Below are positions 8,076 through 17,817 of a stretch of 64,000 nucleotides of DNA, one piece after another. The position numbers and the translations under genes were made by a program. Where the stretch lies: the NCBI RefSeq assembly GCF_900696045.1, contig NZ_LR216287.1, positions 2,275,854-2,339,853 on the forward strand, in the 5' to 3' direction. The DNA is from Candidatus Nitrosocosmicus franklandus (GTDB lineage Archaea > Thermoproteota > Nitrososphaeria > Nitrososphaerales > Nitrososphaeraceae). Below the pieces are notes generated by a model. The model was given only the letters and a program-made list of their open reading frames with translations. It had not been told where the DNA came from and did not search any database. The first letter of the stretch is position 1; the number at the start of each line of letters is the position of its first letter.

Positions 8076-9155
8076 ATGAATGTTAATACTAAATCAACTT
8101 CAATAGATAATAACAAGCTTGAGAAATTCGTCATGAAGTCTGTTGAAGATATGGGAAGTAGTGTAAATGCATTGATGATCATGCTAGGTGATAGATTAGG
8201 TCTGTATAAAGCCCTACAGCAATACGGTCCTCTAACATCAGAAGAACTTGCCCAAAAGACCGAAACCTCTGAACGTTACATAAGAGAATGGCTTGCAAGC
8301 CAAGCTGCTGCGGAATATATTACATACGATTCAGCAAATAGAAAGTTTGCACTGCCGCCTGAAAATGCAATGGTTTTGGCAGACGAAAATAGCCCTGTAT
8401 TTATTATGGGGGGTTATCAGTTGGTAAGATCATTATTTAAGGACGAAGACAAATTTGCAGAGATATTCAAAACAGGTAAAGGGTTTAGATGGGGTGAACA
8501 TCATCATGACTTATTTGAAGGAACTGCAAGGTACTTTAAGACTGGATACCTTAGTAATCTGGTCCAATCATGGATACCTTCACTAGAAGGAATGGAGGAA
8601 AGACTAAAGAAAGGCGCAAAGGTTGCTGACATTGGATGCGGCTACGGTATTTCTACCACAATAATGGCAAAATCTTTTCCTAACTCGCAGTTTTATGGCT
8701 TTGATAATCATGCACCGTCAATAGAGATTGCAAAGGAAAATGCTGTAAAAGAAAATGTAAAAGCTAATACAAATTTTCAGGTAGTCTCTGCTACAGATAA
8801 TTCTATAGGTAGCGATTATGATTTAGTCGCCTTTTTTGATTGTCTTCATGATATGGGTGATCCACTTGGATCTCTCAAGTTAGCAAGACAATCTCTAAAG
8901 AGTGATGGAGCTTGCATGATTGTCGAACCCCTTGCAAACGATAGATTAGAAGATAATCTGAATCTAAATGGCAAAATATCTTATGCAGTTTCATCTGTCG
9001 TGTGTGTTCCAAATTCTCTTGCCGACAATGGTCCTGCATTAGGTGCTCAGGCAGGTGAACAAAAGATAAGGGACCTTGCACATGAAGCGGGGTTTTCGAG
9101 ATTTAGGCGAATTGCTCAAACTCCTTTAAACATCGTTTATGAAGCCCGAGCCTAA
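8076..9155 (+). CDS. SAM-dependent methyltransferase with N-terminal winged helix
   Basis: A 359-aa class I methyltransferase. Residues about 20-100 form a helical/winged-helix dimerisation region (LGDRLGLYKALQQYGPLTSE, then TSERYIREWLASQAAAEYIT), as in O-methyltransferase-like and Rv2258c-type enzymes. The SAM-binding domain starts at about residue 185 with VADIGCGYGISTTIMAKSFP, followed by an acidic motif II (FYGFDNH) and FDCLHDMGDPLGSLKLARQS. Such enzymes methylate small molecules or unknown metabolites; the substrate is not apparent. A TATA-like ttttaata near 8036-8045 fits the ATG. It is a single gene with no operon partner. Confidence 0.85.
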   Translation: MNVNTKSTSIDNNKLEKFVMKSVEDMGSSVNALMIMLGDRLGLYKALQQYGPLTSEELAQKTETSERYIREWLASQAAAEYITYDSANRKFALPPENAMVLADENSPVFIMGGYQLVRSLFKDEDKFAEIFKTGKGFRWGEHHHDLFEGTARYFKTGYLSNLVQSWIPSLEGMEERLKKGAKVADIGCGYGISTTIMAKSFPNSQFYGFDNHAPSIEIAKENAVKENVKANTNFQVVSATDNSIGSDYDLVAFFDCLHDMGDPLGSLKLARQSLKSDGACMIVEPLANDRLEDNLNLNGKISYAVSSVVCVPNSLADNGPALGAQAGEQKIRDLAHEAGFSRFRRIAQTPLNIVYEARA

Positions 9156-9646
9156 ATCTTTATTTTTATTCTTGGTTGATTAGTCGACTAAGGTGATCTG
9201 TTCAGATGGATAATAGAATAGGATTGTGTCTATATTCAATGACCGTATAGATTGAAAATTTGAATTCGTATAGCAATAGACATCATGACGCATTCCTGTG
9301 ATACATATATTATGTAATTCCATTGAAAATGGGCATTAATTAAGACACTTTGTATTGATTGCTTAACTATGGAACTTTTATCAATTTCCAGATTGAATGA
9401 TTCAAGTATCGCTAATGATAATTGGCTTGAAATAAAAATAGGCTGTCATTTTAGAAAAACAGGAAATCTTCTTTGTTCTTGTGAATATTGAAAAATGATT
9501 ATGAGGAGAAGGAAATTGTAATCTCTCATTTCAAATTATTGAAAAGGTATTTTGAAAACAATGAGTCAATTTGTTGAATATCGAATTCTAAACTATGACC
9601 TCTATGTATAAAAATAACACACAATATATTCAAATAGATTATCGAT
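9156..9646. other. Gene-free stretch
   Basis: Contains a T-rich tract right after the methyltransferase stop, a perfect 12-bp palindrome ttagtcgactaa (9180-9191), and a TATA-like tgtataaaa near 9605-9613 for the downstream permease. No gene seen. Confidence 0.5.
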
Positions 9647-10732
9647 TTGCAGAAAAAATTTACTATTGGTATATCTTTAATTGCAATTTACCTTGTTATT
9701 CTTTTTACTGTTCCTTCTCTTGTATTTGAAAAGAGTGTTACTCCCATAATTGCTGGTATTACCATAATCATGGTGGCAGTTTACGTCGTACTTGGACTTG
9801 ACATTCTCCATAGGACGATTATTGTAATGTTTGGGGCAATTATATCCATTGTATTAGCTATTATTCTGGGATCTCTTTACGCTGAAGATAGCCTGCATTT
9901 TGTTATAGAATCCGTAGACTTTAACACCATAGGTCTCTTGCTTGGGATGATGATTTTGGTTGCAGTACTTGGAGAGACGGGTGTATTTCATCAAATCGGA
10001 ATAAAGCTAGGCAAGATTAGCAAGGGTAACGTCTGGACACTAATGGTATTGTTATGTACCTTTACAGCTGTTGCATCAATGTTTGTTGACAATGTCACAA
10101 CCATATTGTTAATGGTTCCTGTTACCCTCTCTATAATGCGAACTTTGGGACTAAACCCTTTTCCCTTCATTGTGGCTCAAGTTCTAGCTTCAAATATTGG
10201 GGGCTCTGCAACCCTGATAGGCGATCCTCCGAATATCTTAATCGGATCTGCTGCAGGTATCGATTTTAATTCCTTCCTGATATATATGGGACCCACTATT
10301 GCAGTGACTTTTGTATTTTCTTTATTGTTATTAAAACTCTTTTTCAGAAATGATCTGAAAAACGCCCAAAAAATTGAACAGCAAGAAGATATCCAAGATT
10401 TGATGAATAGGGATGAAAATGTAATAGTAACACATCATAAGGGGTTGCTTTTAAAATCCATGATCGTTATAGTGGGTGTAATTATTCTATTTTCCTTGCA
10501 AACTATAACACATTTGGAGGTATCAATAGTGGCAATAGGTGGAGCAGCCGCCCTATTAGTCATAGCTAGAGTTCCACTAGAAAAAATATTACATGAAGTT
10601 GATTGGGCAACTTTATTATTTTTTGTAGGTCTGTTTGTCATAGTAGGAGTAGCCGAACATGCAGGACTCATAAACATACTTGCAAATTTGGCTATCAATA
10701 TAACTGGAGGTGACCCATGGTTAACTTTATGA
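9647..10732 (+). CDS. ArsB/NhaD/citrate-type permease, N-terminal part (split gene)
   Basis: Integral membrane permease of the ion transporter superfamily (ArsB, NhaD, CitMHS). About nine to ten hydrophobic segments are present, and the family signature SNIGGSATLIGDPPNILIG is at residues 182-200, preceded by the DNVTTILLMVPVT helix (148-160). A normal member is a single protein of about 420-480 aa; here the frame stops at residue 361 after GGDPWLTL and the rest continues in the overlapping frame from 10717. The TTG start is forced by an in-frame stop 12 bp upstream. Substrate could be arsenite, Na+/H+ or an organic acid. Either a one-base indel or two coupled half-proteins explains the split. 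Confidence 0.85.
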   Translation: MQKKFTIGISLIAIYLVILFTVPSLVFEKSVTPIIAGITIIMVAVYVVLGLDILHRTIIVMFGAIISIVLAIILGSLYAEDSLHFVIESVDFNTIGLLLGMMILVAVLGETGVFHQIGIKLGKISKGNVWTLMVLLCTFTAVASMFVDNVTTILLMVPVTLSIMRTLGLNPFPFIVAQVLASNIGGSATLIGDPPNILIGSAAGIDFNSFLIYMGPTIAVTFVFSLLLLKLFFRNDLKNAQKIEQQEDIQDLMNRDENVIVTHHKGLLLKSMIVIVGVIILFSLQTITHLEVSIVAIGGAAALLVIARVPLEKILHEVDWATLLFFVGLFVIVGVAEHAGLINILANLAINITGGDPWLTL

Positions 10733-11085
10733 TAACATGGCTGTCAGCTATCGCAGGTTCATTTATTGATAACATTCCATTTACAACTACAATGATACCA
10801 CTGGTTCATTCGTTACATACAGATCCAACTATTGCAGCAGCTTTTGGTAGCGGTAGCAGATATGAGTTTAGTCCATTGTGGTGGGGTTTTGCATTGGGAG
10901 CAGACTTGGGTGGTAACGGAACTTTGATAGGATCTAGTGCTGGCGTAGTAGCCGCTGGGTTAAGTCAAAAGTTTGGACATAACATATCTTTTACAAGATG
11001 GTTCAAAATAGGATTCCCATTTATGCTGTTGACCCTTGCGGTTGGTAATATAGTCCTTTATGCATTGCTTTTGTTTGTTTATTGA
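10717..11085 (+). CDS. ArsB/NhaD/citrate-type permease, C-terminal part (split gene)
   Basis: Encodes the last three or so membrane segments of the permease begun at 9647. SFIDNIPFTTTMIPLV (residues 15-30) and GADLGGNGTLIGSSAGVVA (61-79) are the second inverted-repeat copy of the signature seen in the first part. The frame overlaps the first by 16 bp with a -1 offset, and an ATG is available at 10717. Sequence conservation runs straight across the junction (…LTL|MITWLSAIAG…), as expected if one base has been lost or gained near the tttatgata at 10729-10737. Translational coupling of two subunits is the alternative. Confidence 0.8.
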   Translation: MVNFMITWLSAIAGSFIDNIPFTTTMIPLVHSLHTDPTIAAAFGSGSRYEFSPLWWGFALGADLGGNGTLIGSSAGVVAAGLSQKFGHNISFTRWFKIGFPFMLLTLAVGNIVLYALLLFVY

Positions 11086-11240
11086 AGAAAGGGACATAAT
11101 TATTTTTTTATTAATATTTCAAAACAGCCGCCAAATAATAAAATATTCGTATAAAATGATGTAATGAATTACATATGGAATAAACCCATATCTAATATTT
11201 TGTAAAAATTTAATAAACGTGGTGAAAATTATAATTAGGG

Positions 11241-12647
11241 GTGAGGGATGCTAGGTATGTTTTGTTATTTGTTGCCATCTTAAGCGTAATTTTCTTAACT
11301 AGTTCCTTGGGAGCTGAGAATGGATTCTCTGTGTTAGGGCTAATTCCCTTTGCTAATTCTTCGACATCTTCAACATCATCAGGTACTCCACTAACTAGTT
11401 CTCCGCTAGAATTGCTTGTGCAGGATTTTGCTGTAATTATGATAGTTGCTACAGTAATGCTGTTTATTACCTACAAACTAAAACAATCTGCAGTTATTGG
11501 ATATATTATTGCAGGTATGATTATTGGCCCGTATACTCCTCCTTTCTCACTTATATTCAATATTGATACTCTAAATGCCTTTGCAGAGCTTGGCATAATA
11601 ATGCTGTTATTTGTAATTGGAACTGATTTTCCGATCAAACGATTAAGATCTGTTGGACGAATTTCTGCGATTGTAGCCGTAGCAGAAACTTTGGGAACAC
11701 TTTTGTTTACATTCATTGTTGCACAGATTCTAGGATTCTCCTATTTTGATTCTTTATTCATTGCGCTAGCGTTGTCTATCACAAGTACTGCAGTTACAAT
11801 AAAAATATTAGAAGAGCTGAATATGATAAGAGATCAATCTACAACTTTACTACTTGGTATATCAATAGTCGAAGACATTCTTGCAATCACAATTTTAGGT
11901 ATATTACAATCAGTAGCTGCACAAGAAGGTGATGTATCTATTGTAAATGTCGTAACATCAATTTTAATTGTTGGTGCATTTATAGGCGGCACTCTAGTAA
12001 TTGGTTCAAGAATCGTTCCTAAATTGGTTGATAGGTTAAGTAAAGTCAATGATTACGCAATGATACTGATCTCAATTTTGGGCCTGGCTTTCTTTTTATC
12101 CTTTTTAGCACAATCTATTGGACTGTCAGTTGCAACAGGTGCCTTCTTGGCTGGTGTGCTTATAGCTGAGGCAAAAAGCGCGTCTGTTGCCCGTGTAATT
12201 ACTACACCGCTAAGAGACATGTTTGCTGCGTTGTTTTTTATTTCCATAGGCGCACTTATGGATATATCCCTGGTACCTGCCTTTCTGATACCTGCAATAA
12301 TTCTTGTCGCCGTATCAATTGTTTCAAAATTTGGCATAGTGAGTGGCATGCTATCATTGGCCAAATATGGATCGACTACAGCTGTTAGAACAGGAATAGG
12401 GATATCTGCTGCAAGGGGGGAATTATCTTTGGTTGTAGTCAAAGCTGGACAGGACGTTGGAGCTATTTCCAATTCGGTTTTTCCCGTATTAGGTGTAGTA
12501 ACCATTCTTACTACATTTTTGACTCCTTATTTTCTAAAATTGGGAAAGCTTGTCAAGTTTTCTTCTGATTCTACTGATGGCACTTCTACAACAAAAACGC
12601 CTACCAAATCAAATAAAGACGACGAACATCCTCCAAAATCAACCTAA
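11241..12647 (+). CDS. Kef-type (CPA2) monovalent cation/H+ antiporter
   Basis: A 468-aa membrane antiporter exchanging K+ or Na+ for H+. About twelve transmembrane helices follow a Ser/Thr-rich extracellular segment (residues 38-54). CPA2 hallmarks are LGIIMLLFVIGTDF (117-130), the unwound STAVT region at 182-186, and the acidic pair E211-D212 in GISIVEDILAI that carries ions. The C-terminus is a short Ser/Thr/Lys-rich tail, so no TrkA-N regulatory domain is fused. The start is GTG within a Shine-Dalgarno-like aggggtgag. It follows the split permease by 155 bp on the same strand; the pair may work together in ion homeostasis. Confidence 0.92.
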   Translation: MRDARYVLLFVAILSVIFLTSSLGAENGFSVLGLIPFANSSTSSTSSGTPLTSSPLELLVQDFAVIMIVATVMLFITYKLKQSAVIGYIIAGMIIGPYTPPFSLIFNIDTLNAFAELGIIMLLFVIGTDFPIKRLRSVGRISAIVAVAETLGTLLFTFIVAQILGFSYFDSLFIALALSITSTAVTIKILEELNMIRDQSTTLLLGISIVEDILAITILGILQSVAAQEGDVSIVNVVTSILIVGAFIGGTLVIGSRIVPKLVDRLSKVNDYAMILISILGLAFFLSFLAQSIGLSVATGAFLAGVLIAEAKSASVARVITTPLRDMFAALFFISIGALMDISLVPAFLIPAIILVAVSIVSKFGIVSGMLSLAKYGSTTAVRTGIGISAARGELSLVVVKAGQDVGAISNSVFPVLGVVTILTTFLTPYFLKLGKLVKFSSDSTDGTSTTKTPTKSNKDDEHPPKST

Positions 12648-12798
12648 TAAGTAGATGGACGTATATGTATGTGTGCTTGACACCCGAAAATGAATGAAAA
12701 TGCTGACCTGTTGATAACCTCAAAATTTTATTTGGATGATGACACTGATAAAGAATGAACAACACAATTGAAATGGTCAAAAACGATTTGACAGCGAG

Positions 12799-12806
12799 TT
12801 TATAAG
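12799..12806 (+). promoter_or_regulatory. TATA box of the 101-aa Cys-rich protein gene
   Basis: tttataag lies about 20-24 bp before the ATG at 12823, consistent with a leaderless or very short leader transcript. Confidence 0.5.
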
Positions 12807-12822
12807 ATACCTGTATGATTAA

Positions 12823-13128
12823 ATGACAATATCCCGAATGTCTGATAAAAATTCCGAATTGGATACTCTTGATGCTGGTACCATGGAGTTTATGAAATGG
12901 CTGGCAAACAAAGATACAAATTCTGAAAATACTTTGATAATAGTTAAAGACTATTTTGATAATAAATATGTCATTTTGTTTGACAAGAGCATTTTAAATA
13001 ATGTAATTGTAGCTTATAGGGAAGGTATGCCATATTGTGTGACCTGTAATACTGATGATTGCGGTCATGTGGGTTTTGCAATCTGTTTAAAGCAAGACTA
13101 TGACCGAGATGATCAAGCGATATTTTGA
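12823..13128 (+). CDS. Small protein with C-terminal Cys/His cluster
   Basis: 101 aa, family not recognised. The N-terminal two thirds is an alpha/beta region (AGTMEFMKWLANKDT, then LIIVKDYFDNKYVILFDKS). It is followed by YCVTCNTDDCGHVGFAICL at about residues 71-89, where C-x2-C-x4-C-x-H forms a likely zinc site. An N-terminal sheet with a Cys/His loop recalls small nucleic-acid or adaptor proteins, but no function can be assigned. The composition is clearly protein-like and a TATA box precedes the ATG. Met6 is an alternative start. Confidence 0.75.
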   Translation: MTISRMSDKNSELDTLDAGTMEFMKWLANKDTNSENTLIIVKDYFDNKYVILFDKSILNNVIVAYREGMPYCVTCNTDDCGHVGFAICLKQDYDRDDQAIF

Positions 13129-13418
13129 TTTATTCTTGTTTTATTAACTTATGTTTGGAAGTCCGTGGTTTAAAATCTACTTATCTGGGTTCATCTTTTA
13201 AATCAAACGTTCTATACTAATTTAACTAGCTTTATTAGACCTGCCAGTACTGATTTTAACGCTATTTCAGAACAAATAAGTAATCAGATAAACCGGCTCT
13301 GACAAATCTTTTAGAACGTTATTTTTTACTTTGGTATGGTATTTAGATCTATTCCCACGAACCATAACCTTCGCAATCCTGCAAAACCTTCAAGGATTTA
13401 CAAACCAACTTTACAGGA

Positions 13419-13826
13419 TTAATTCTTCAATTCGTTATTGATCATTTCTCGTAGTTCTGAAAAACGAACGGGTTTTTGAAGTAGCCTGTCAATCTTGGCC
13501 GCATTGTAATCGGGATGATTTTTCAAGTCAACAATATCAAAGGCTGTCATTAAGAATATCTTGATTTTATCATTTTCTTCTCTAATTTTTCTTGCCAATT
13601 CTATTCCACAAATTCCTGGCATACGCATATCGGTAATTAATATTGAATGGTTATCTGGTGTTTCTTTAAAATATTCTAATGCTAATAAAGGATCAGAGAA
13701 AGATATTGCATCGTAACCCACATTTGTCAAAAATGTCTTAAATAAAGAAGCCAACTCCATTTCGTCATCTACTATTACTATCGAATGCGATGAAGATGAT
13801 GATGGATTTGCATCTTTTAGAGACAC
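13419..13826 (-). CDS. CheY-like response regulator, single receiver domain
   Basis: A 135-aa stand-alone receiver domain. The acidic pocket is D20-D21 (IVIVDDE), the phospho-acceptor D66 (LITDMRMPG), the switch Thr94 (FLMTAF) and the conserved Lys118 (LLQKPV). No DNA-binding or enzymatic output follows, so it would act by protein contact, as a phosphate relay or as partner of a kinase. The cytoplasmic histidine kinase at 15610 is the nearest candidate, transcribed in the same direction 1.8 kb upstream. The start is GTG. Confidence 0.93.
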   Translation of the reverse strand: MSLKDANPSSSSSHSIVIVDDEMELASLFKTFLTNVGYDAISFSDPLLALEYFKETPDNHSILITDMRMPGICGIELARKIREENDKIKIFLMTAFDIVDLKNHPDYNAAKIDRLLQKPVRFSELREMINNELKN

Positions 13827-15609
13827 TAAAGTCTTTACTATTTAAATTTATTTAACCTTAACTATGTAAATCTCGTAATACACTATTTCGCCATGCTTCT
13901 ACGCATAAACATTTTTGATACCCTTACAATCAGGTCACATGCAAAACGTTTTTGCAAACAAGATATCAAGATTATGAGACTTATCTTTCACAGAAAGCGC
14001 ATTTCAGTTTTTCTTAATCTGTTGTTTCTCGAAAAATTATCTGTTTTTTTGTCACCATATTTATTTATGATCGGCGCTAGAATTTGCCAAAAATCTCTCA
14101 TTTGATTTTTATAGAATATAAAAACTAACCAAATTTAGATGCAGTAAGGGTGAACTATTTCTTGGATACGTCACGCCTTCACATTCTTGAGAAGATATAT
14201 TTTATATAGCAGATATCCGATTGATTTTCCTTTTAAATTATTATTCTATTGACTATATAATTATACTCCGATTTTCTAGAATTTCCTTCCCATATAATGC
14301 TGCTGTATTGCATTGTAACTTGTGTTTTCTATTTTAAGAGTAGGCTGAAACATTTATCTAACAATACTGTTGTCATCGCTTGAAGGTGTTATTCTTGGTT
14401 ACAATTTTATTTTATTTTATTTTCTTTTAGTTGTGTTATCTATTAAGACAACAGTTTCTATAATTAGGTAATTTATTTCTTGGTTGATCATTGGATGTAT
14501 AATGAAATAACTCTTCTCGTTTATTCTTTCCTGGTATATGGTTCTTACTGACAATTATATTTTTTGTAGATATGCGTGTTCCAATCATGTCATGTTAGTA
14601 ATAATGTTGGTCATTAACTTTTAGTTAGCGAGCTAGAGCAGAAGGAGAAGAGCAAAGTGGTCGTGTTAATGGGAAAGAAATATTCTACGACTTAGTTGAG
14701 CGAGATTAGAATAGAGGCAATATGTTTAGAAGAGTACATAGCTAACGCCTCTATTCTTATGCATATATTTTTTATCTTCCCGGCCCTTGTGTCAAGTCTA
14801 GAAGATATAAATTATTATATATCATACTATAAAAGATGTGATCATTTGGGTATCCGTATCACGTCGATTTGCAAGAATGCCTTATGCATGTGGTTCTCGA
14901 TTCAGTAAAGAAGCACTTGACACATTCTAAAAAGACCCCGGGTAACTAATTATTGTACCATTTTGATACCTATGGATGAATGAAGTTTCCAGAGATCTTG
15001 ATCGTAATTATTCTGTAAATAGACTGGTCTATAACCGTATAAATTAGAACATGTTCCTGTTTTCCCCGCTTAGCTGGATATATGATTTTATTTTTATTCT
15101 AGACATACAAATCGTGCTCATTAACTTCCAAAATTCTTTCTGAATTTCTGGGTTTTAGTGCCACTAGAATGCCGCATTGTAATTTGCATTATATGATTTA
15201 GGGAAACAAAATACTGTTACTTGGTTTAGTCATGACCTTGACCGAAAATCTCATACACTAGTATATATTGTCTCTACCGAACTTATCGGTAGATAGATTT
15301 AATGATACATAGATATTTTCCACCTGATCGAGATCCATACATCAGTCAATCATTCGTTCTCTTATACTCTAGTTCATGTAGATAAGGAACCTTTCTAATA
15401 TTGCACAATTCTCTAATTTTGAATGATAACTTTTGTGAGTCTATTTCAAGAATTTTGATTTATATCACTTGTCTTTATCTTGACGTAATTCGTAATGTTT
15501 AAGAAGTAATTTTTACACTGTAGAAGATCCATTCAAATATAGAAGTAATATAGTTATGCATATATAGTAACGATCTAAATCCTATTTTGTAAGGTTCTCA
15601 TCTTATGTG
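13827..15609. other. Long gene-poor stretch with one strong hairpin
   Basis: About 1.8 kb without a supported gene. Two open frames of 70 codons (13893-14105 and 14696-14908) have no protein-like features. It holds the hairpin at 14708-14757, an (atttt)n-like run near 14403-14423, and a short decayed-looking coding fragment near 14626-14706 (reads RAEGEEQSGRVNGKEIFYDL between stops). Confidence 0.5.
14708..14757. repeat. Hairpin with perfect 11-bp stem
   Basis: agaatagaggc (14708-14718) and gcctctattct (14747-14757) are exact complements separated by 28 nt. A T-rich run follows (tattttttat at 14764-14773), so on the plus strand it could end a transcript or be a small RNA. Confidence 0.6.
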
Positions 15610-17517
15610 TTAAATCAACTTTGGTAAACTGAATACAAAAGTAGAGCCAGGTCTGCCCAAATTATTATATGCCCATATCTTACCACCGTGAGCCTCAACA
15701 AGATTCTTGGAAATGTAAAGTCCTAGTCCCGTGCCGATATCAGAATCAGAAACGAATTTTTCAAATAGCTTTGGCAATACATGTGGAGAAATGCCTTTAC
15801 CACTATCGGATACTTTTACAAAGATATTTTTATTTTCTTCACATGTATTTTTCTGACCCAAACTTTTTTCTCTAATTGTGATATCTATTTTATCATTTCG
15901 ATTTGAGAACTTTATTGCATTTCCCACAATATTAATGACGATTTGATGCAATCGAGATTTGTCCGCATTTACTATCATCTGCCCATCAATACCATCGCTG
16001 ATGAGGATGATATTGATGTTTTTATCCCTTATTTTTTGATTTAATTCGATATTAATCGATTCCTTGATCTCTTTAACTAAATCCAGTCCTTCCTTATGTA
16101 GCGACAGACTATTATATAGATTAGATTCAATTCTTGAAACATCTAGAAGTTTGCTTATGAGGTCGTCTAATCGTGCAGAATTTCTAGAAATGATTTCAAA
16201 ATGTTTTTGTAGATGAGTAATGGTTCGATTTAATTGATTATCTGATTTTATCTTTGGATTTTCTAAAAGATCACCAAAAACCTCTGCATCTAATTCCGCA
16301 TATCCCATTATTGCTTGGGTTGGAGTTCTTAGTTCATGTGCTGCCGTATTGATAAATTCTCTTTCCATTTCTTCACTTTCTACTAATTTTTCATTAGCAA
16401 TTCTTAGGCTATCGGAGATTTCGGTTTGTGCCCAAAGAGTTTCAAAAATTGATAGATATGAATTTACTGTGGGTTTGCTTGTTGAAAATGTTGTAAAACC
16501 AATAGCACCTTCAAATTTTTCTTTGGTATCATCTTTAACTTCAATTGTTATCAAGTTTTTTCTGTCTGTAATCAAGACGATTGAACTGATGCTTTGTTGT
16601 CTTACAATCTCTCTTATAGCAATATTTGCAATACTGTTAACTTTTTCTTTTGAGTATTCTAACAGGAGTATTTCTTTGAGTACATCCACAAAAGGACAAA
16701 GAATTCTAATTTGGAAATTAGGTTGATTTTTGAGTTTAAATAAATTAAATAGGCCGATTTCAGCTTGTCTTTTTACAGAATTTAAAGAAGGAAAAATGAT
16801 CAGTATTTCTTCTTGAGCATTTTCAAGTACTTCTAGAAAAATATTTTTTATTTGAAGTTGGTTTTCAAATACCTTCGTATATTCGTCTTCAACACCCATT
16901 ACTATCTGGTCTACTCTTTGTTTTGCATCTACGCCGCTTCTCCACATTTCCTCAAAGAATAATTGAAAATGTTTGATATACAGGGGTTCTGTGCTGTACA
17001 AGATGTTGTCAAACATTTTACCCTGGTCCATTTTTTCAATCGTGCCTTGAAACTGCTTATCAGATACTGCAAAACTCATGGGTGGTAGATTATTTACATG
17101 TCTTATTTCTATACCGATGTTTAGAAATTTATTTATGAGGTCTATCTGCTCATTATTCTTATCAATATGTGTTATCCATCGAACAGCCCCTTTTGCCTTT
17201 CCTTCTTTGTATTTTGATAGAAGGTCTACATAAGCATTAAAGAGATCCTTGTTTTCGTAAATCATCTTTAAACCACCTATGGTAGAACAATTCGATATTC
17301 CATTATCGCTTTTGCTCACTATGCCTAAAATGGTTGAATATACATCTACGGGATTATCAATAATCCTAGTATCTACTTGCAACAATCTTTTCGGTTCAGT
17401 CGAGTGTTGAATTTGGTTAGATGAGTATAAATTTTTATTAACGTCTAACGTAAGGCTGTGATTCTCTACGTCTATCTTCCTATTATTTCCATCTATCTCT
17501 CTATCAGAATTTAACAA
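15610..17517 (-). CDS. Cytoplasmic histidine kinase with N-terminal PLD/TrmB-like sensor region
   Basis: A 635-aa kinase without membrane segments. Residues about 45-365 form a sensor region with two similar alpha/beta blocks (GAVRWITHIDKNNEQ...GIEIRHVNNLPP at 110-146 and EEILIIFPSLNSVKRQ...FQIRILCPF at 236-276), resembling the PLD-like effector domain of TrmB-type proteins. The HisKA domain carries the phospho-acceptor H394 in TAAHELRTPTQAIMGYAEL. The ATPase domain has an N box (IVGNAIKFSNRND), G1 (VSDSGKGIS), F box (LFEKFV) and G2 (GTGLGLY). The start is TTG. The partner regulator is unknown; CheY-like proteins at 13419, 54952 and 59484 are candidates. Confidence 0.93.
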   Translation of the reverse strand: MLNSDREIDGNNRKIDVENHSLTLDVNKNLYSSNQIQHSTEPKRLLQVDTRIIDNPVDVYSTILGIVSKSDNGISNCSTIGGLKMIYENKDLFNAYVDLLSKYKEGKAKGAVRWITHIDKNNEQIDLINKFLNIGIEIRHVNNLPPMSFAVSDKQFQGTIEKMDQGKMFDNILYSTEPLYIKHFQLFFEEMWRSGVDAKQRVDQIVMGVEDEYTKVFENQLQIKNIFLEVLENAQEEILIIFPSLNSVKRQAEIGLFNLFKLKNQPNFQIRILCPFVDVLKEILLLEYSKEKVNSIANIAIREIVRQQSISSIVLITDRKNLITIEVKDDTKEKFEGAIGFTTFSTSKPTVNSYLSIFETLWAQTEISDSLRIANEKLVESEEMEREFINTAAHELRTPTQAIMGYAELDAEVFGDLLENPKIKSDNQLNRTITHLQKHFEIISRNSARLDDLISKLLDVSRIESNLYNSLSLHKEGLDLVKEIKESINIELNQKIRDKNINIILISDGIDGQMIVNADKSRLHQIVINIVGNAIKFSNRNDKIDITIREKSLGQKNTCEENKNIFVKVSDSGKGISPHVLPKLFEKFVSDSDIGTGLGLYISKNLVEAHGGKIWAYNNLGRPGSTFVFSLPKLI

Positions 17518-17817
17518 AATGCTGTTAGACGTTACATAATATTTTTCATCTGATAAAAATATTTGTTAAAGAATCTTGTAACGACGTGCCTTTTTGCCAA
17601 TTTGAATTGCTAAAGAATTTGCAATTACTATATAGTGCCTTCATAAATACTCTTGAGATGTTAAATTTACTTTACAATGTTTTGTAATGATTCTCTACCC
17701 TATCTTCTAATCCAATAAAGCATTATTCTCTGCAACTATATATCTAAATTGATAGCCATAAATCAATGGGCCTTTTAATTAAATTATTTCGCAATGATGG
17801 GTAGGCTCTTTTACCTT
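17518..17817. other. Gene-free stretch
   Basis: Upstream region of the histidine kinase. AT-rich, no further feature seen. Confidence 0.5.

Noticed and set aside
13893-14105. 70-codon open frame
   Set aside because: Low-complexity Phe/Leu-rich translation without motif.
14696-14908. 70-codon open frame containing the 11-bp hairpin arms
   Set aside because: TTG start without promoter, and the hairpin rather than a protein explains the constrained bases.
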